This document shows positions 61,877 to 64,000 of a stretch of DNA of 64,000 bases, in pieces. The DNA comes from Abyssalbus ytuae. GTDB lineage: Bacteria; Bacteroidota; Bacteroidia; Flavobacteriales; Flavobacteriaceae. Within the stretch, counting starts at the first letter, position 1, and each line of letters starts with the position of its first letter. Where the stretch lies: the NCBI RefSeq assembly GCF_022807975.1, contig NZ_CP094358.1, positions 1,178,001 through 1,242,000 on the forward strand, in the 5' to 3' direction. Below the pieces are notes generated by a model that was not told where the DNA came from, ran no database searches, and saw only the letters and a program-made list of their open reading frames with translations. The position numbers were made by a program, and so were the translations under genes.

Positions 61877-62929
61877 TCACCTAACGGTTTTTCTATCAAA
61901 CCTTTTTATATCCATTTCCTTGTCTAAAGGGATTCCTTTTTCTATATGACTATAGAGGTTGTTTGCAACAAAGGGCCCAATCATAACTCCTCTAGAACCT
62001 AACCCGTTTAAAATATACAGGTTTTTATGTTGCGGATGCATACCAACTATTGGCCTTCTGTCTACTACTGTAGGCCTGATTGCTGCCACGTGATCTGTAA
62101 TTTCATAATCACACCTTAAAAAAGTATTAAGTTTTGTCAAGAGTTCTTCCCTAGCTTCAGGGGTAGGAATATTAGTTTTATCTTTCCAGTTATATGTGGC
62201 TCCTATTCTATAAAAATCATTCCCTACAGGCATAATAAAAACGGAAGATTTAAGTACAAAATTAATTTTAAGTGCGGGGGCATAAATAGTGAGAAGCTCT
62301 CCTTTTGTACCATTTAAGGGCAAATAATTAAAAAACGGGTTGTTTTTTATTCCATATCCTTCTGCAAAAACTATTTTTTTTGCTTTATAACTTTTATAAG
62401 TTACATAATCCGGATAATGAGTTACAGATGAATAATTAAAAGATTCTGCTAAAAATTTTCCTTGATTGATTAAATATTGCCTATATAATTTTTGAAGGTT
62501 TTTGGTATTCACCCTGCCCGTTTTGAGTACTTCTCCATAATTATATCCTGCATCAATATATTCATTCTGATTTTTCACCAATTTGGTTGAAATAAACGGC
62601 TGTAATTTTGGTTTATCCGCGGCTTCAAACCATGCATTTTGTTCCTCTACGGAAGCTAATCTTCTTAAGACTGAAACTTTATAATTTACTTCTTCCCCAA
62701 TTTTATTTTCAATTTTATTGTAAAATGGTTTTATTAATTCCAGTTGTTCTTCAGCTTTCCACACTCCTGTAAATCTTTTTAAGATTACAGGATTATATAA
62801 CCCACCCGATATGGTTGATGAATGCTGGGATTCATCATCAAATACAATAAAACTTTTATTTTTTTGTTCCAGGACTTCACAAAATGAAATACCTGCTAAT
62901 CCCAACCCTACTATTATATAATCTACCAT
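61877..62929 (-). CDS. FAD-dependent oxidoreductase (DAO family)
   Basis: 350 residues with an N-terminal Rossmann motif (YIIVGLGLAGISFCEVL; GxGxAG) and FAD-binding C-terminal NGLGSRGVMIGPFVANNLYSHI. Resembles glycine-oxidase/D-amino-acid-oxidase-like enzymes; substrate unknown. It faces DUF983 tail to tail and is separated from gldN by a terminator. Confidence 0.85.
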   Translation of the reverse strand: MVDYIIVGLGLAGISFCEVLEQKNKSFIVFDDESQHSSTISGGLYNPVILKRFTGVWKAEEQLELIKPFYNKIENKIGEEVNYKVSVLRRLASVEEQNAWFEAADKPKLQPFISTKLVKNQNEYIDAGYNYGEVLKTGRVNTKNLQKLYRQYLINQGKFLAESFNYSSVTHYPDYVTYKSYKAKKIVFAEGYGIKNNPFFNYLPLNGTKGELLTIYAPALKINFVLKSSVFIMPVGNDFYRIGATYNWKDKTNIPTPEAREELLTKLNTFLRCDYEITDHVAAIRPTVVDRRPIVGMHPQHKNLYILNGLGSRGVMIGPFVANNLYSHIEKGIPLDKEMDIKRFDRKTVR

Positions 62930-62940
62930 ATGTCAAAATT

Positions 62941-62974
62941 AAAAAACGCTTACCATAAATAGTAAGCGTTTTTT
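62941..62974 (-). terminator. Terminator after gldN
   Basis: AAAAAACGCTTAC / GTAAGCGTTTTTT, a 13-bp stem with an 8-base loop, in the minus orientation closes the gliding operon. Confidence 0.8.
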
Positions 62975-63002
62975 ATATTTTATATGAAATGGAATAATGA
63001 GC

Positions 63003-63896
63003 TTAATAGCTCCACATGTCTTGTTCTTTATCTCTGAGAACCTCTTTAAGACGTTGAGCTTCCAACAACTGGAACAATGCATTTTCAGGAATATAATCTA
63101 CTATTTCCCTATCGCCATATACATTATCAACTTTGTATATATGTGCATTAAACCTTCGGGCATTTAAAAGCTGGTCATAGGATATAGGACTGGCAGTATT
63201 TTTGTGATTAAATACCATTGCATCATGCAAAATATCCCTGGCTCCGGGAAACCAAACCCAAAAAAGTTCTACCAAGTCCTGGGTTTCACTGTCAATAAAG
63301 TTAACGTCAGGAGCAACAGGAGCTAAACCTAACAATCTGTATTTTAATTCTCCCTGGCGCTTATCAAAATACCATATCCCTTTAATATGCCATTCTTCAA
63401 TATCAGCCGCAGTTAAATCTCTTATATTAACATATTCGGGTGAAACCTGTTCACCGGCATTAAGTTGTTCATAACCTAAATCGGTAGTATCCACTTTTCT
63501 AAGAGTTGCCTGTAAGTCATTAAGAGTCCTCTTTTCGGTAAAATAAGAATCAGAATATACTTCTTTTATTTTTCCGGTTTTCACAGCTCTTAACAGAACA
63601 TCATAAAGCGATCTCCTGTCTGCTCCTATACCTACAGTATCTACAGGATAATAAAAGGGAAAATTAATTCTTTCATCCAGATCAAGTCTTTCCCATACTG
63701 TTTTTGACCATAGTATGTCTCTGTCGCCAACATAACCATAAGGTAACGGAGAGTCATGATCTGCCTCAATTTGTTGAGGTGTTTTCACCCCGATTTCCTC
63801 CGGTGTTTTTGCACTGAGTATGTTAGCTTGCGAATAACCTGTTGATGAAAAAAGAATTATTCCTATAGCTGTTAATAAAAAACCTTTCCAATTCAT
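63003..63896 (-). CDS. gldN: Gliding motility / type IX secretion protein GldN
   Basis: 297 residues with a signal peptide (to GYSQA). The body matches GldN/PorN: DRDILWSKTVWERLDLDERINFPFYYPVD, RRSLYDVLLRAVKTGKIKEVYSD, WHIKGIWYFDKRQGELKYRLLGLAPVAPDV, ending VLRDKEQDMWSY. GldN is part of the periplasmic ring with GldK and works with the GldLM motor in type IX secretion and gliding. It follows the gldM end by 17 bases and closes the operon. Confidence 0.96.
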   Translation of the reverse strand: MNWKGFLLTAIGIILFSSTGYSQANILSAKTPEEIGVKTPQQIEADHDSPLPYGYVGDRDILWSKTVWERLDLDERINFPFYYPVDTVGIGADRRSLYDVLLRAVKTGKIKEVYSDSYFTEKRTLNDLQATLRKVDTTDLGYEQLNAGEQVSPEYVNIRDLTAADIEEWHIKGIWYFDKRQGELKYRLLGLAPVAPDVNFIDSETQDLVELFWVWFPGARDILHDAMVFNHKNTASPISYDQLLNARRFNAHIYKVDNVYGDREIVDYIPENALFQLLEAQRLKEVLRDKEQDMWSY

Positions 63897-63913
63897 AACC
63901 TTAAAAGTGTTAA

Positions 63914-64000
63914 TTAATTTGTGAGTTCAACTACAACTGGCGAAACTTTTTTAAGTTTATAAGACCTGTTATTAGTTATATATGCTTCGATATCAAAAAA
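63914..64000 (-). CDS. gldM: End of gldM (partial)
   Basis: The minus-strand frame read from the right window edge gives 28 residues (ending SPVVVELTN) and a stop at 63914. Position directly before gldN and the C-terminal sequence agree with GldM, the inner-membrane/periplasmic motor subunit of type IX secretion. Only its end is in the window. Confidence 0.75.
   Translation of the reverse strand, partial: FFDIEAYITNNRSYKLKKVSPVVVELTN

Overview
The window comes from an AT-rich marine or soil type Bacteroidota, most probably a flavobacterium. The evidence is a SusC/SusD/SusE outer-membrane system with a hybrid two-component sensor, a gliding-motility gldM-gldN end, a type IX secretion sorting domain, pyruvate phosphate dikinase, and promoter boxes of the Bacteroidota type (TAnnTTTG). 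No rRNA or tRNA genes and no CRISPR arrays were seen.

Region 1 (1-19 kb) is a polysaccharide utilisation locus for a galactose-containing glycan. susC-susD-susE lie on the minus strand behind a hybrid two-component regulator. Next to it is a Nudix-related sugar regulator with degenerate catalytic residues, divergent from galK-galT and a secreted clan-A glycoside hydrolase. Two almost identical 23-bp inverted repeats (ATAAACGTA-N5-TACATTTAT), one in front of galK and one in front of the hybrid sensor, look like operators of the Nudix regulator and would tie galactose catabolism to glycan sensing. A large secreted lectin / thrombospondin-type-3 protein follows.

Region 2 (about 19.9-40.2 kb) is the unusual part. 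It holds a string of unrelated one- to three-gene units: Fic, an EreA-like protein, AHSA1, SDR-AraC-monooxygenase, esterase, TPR, GNAT, VOC, rifampin ADP-ribosyltransferase, LysE, a toroid protein, an Mrr-like nuclease and lipoproteins. All are on the plus strand, separated by imperfectly palindromic sites ending in GTT(A/G)GC-like cores. In at least ten units the first 9-15 bases are complementary to the last bases of the same unit, and that sequence differs from unit to unit. This is what is expected of integron gene cassettes (R' and R'' arms of attC), yet no integrase is in the window. An IS1182-type element occupies one cassette position. The array ends in GC-rich tandem repeats.

Region 3 (40.7-64 kb) is ordinary chromosome: a hypothetical protein, an NTF2-like lipoprotein, a large T9SS-secreted lamin-tail/nuclease protein, a radical-SAM DNA-repair pair divergent from a LexA-like S24 repressor, a higBA toxin-antitoxin pair, an RND efflux operon (adaptor, pump, TolC, small zinc-ribbon-like protein), ppdK, an ABC-F protein, DUF983, an FAD oxidoreductase, gldN and the end of gldM.
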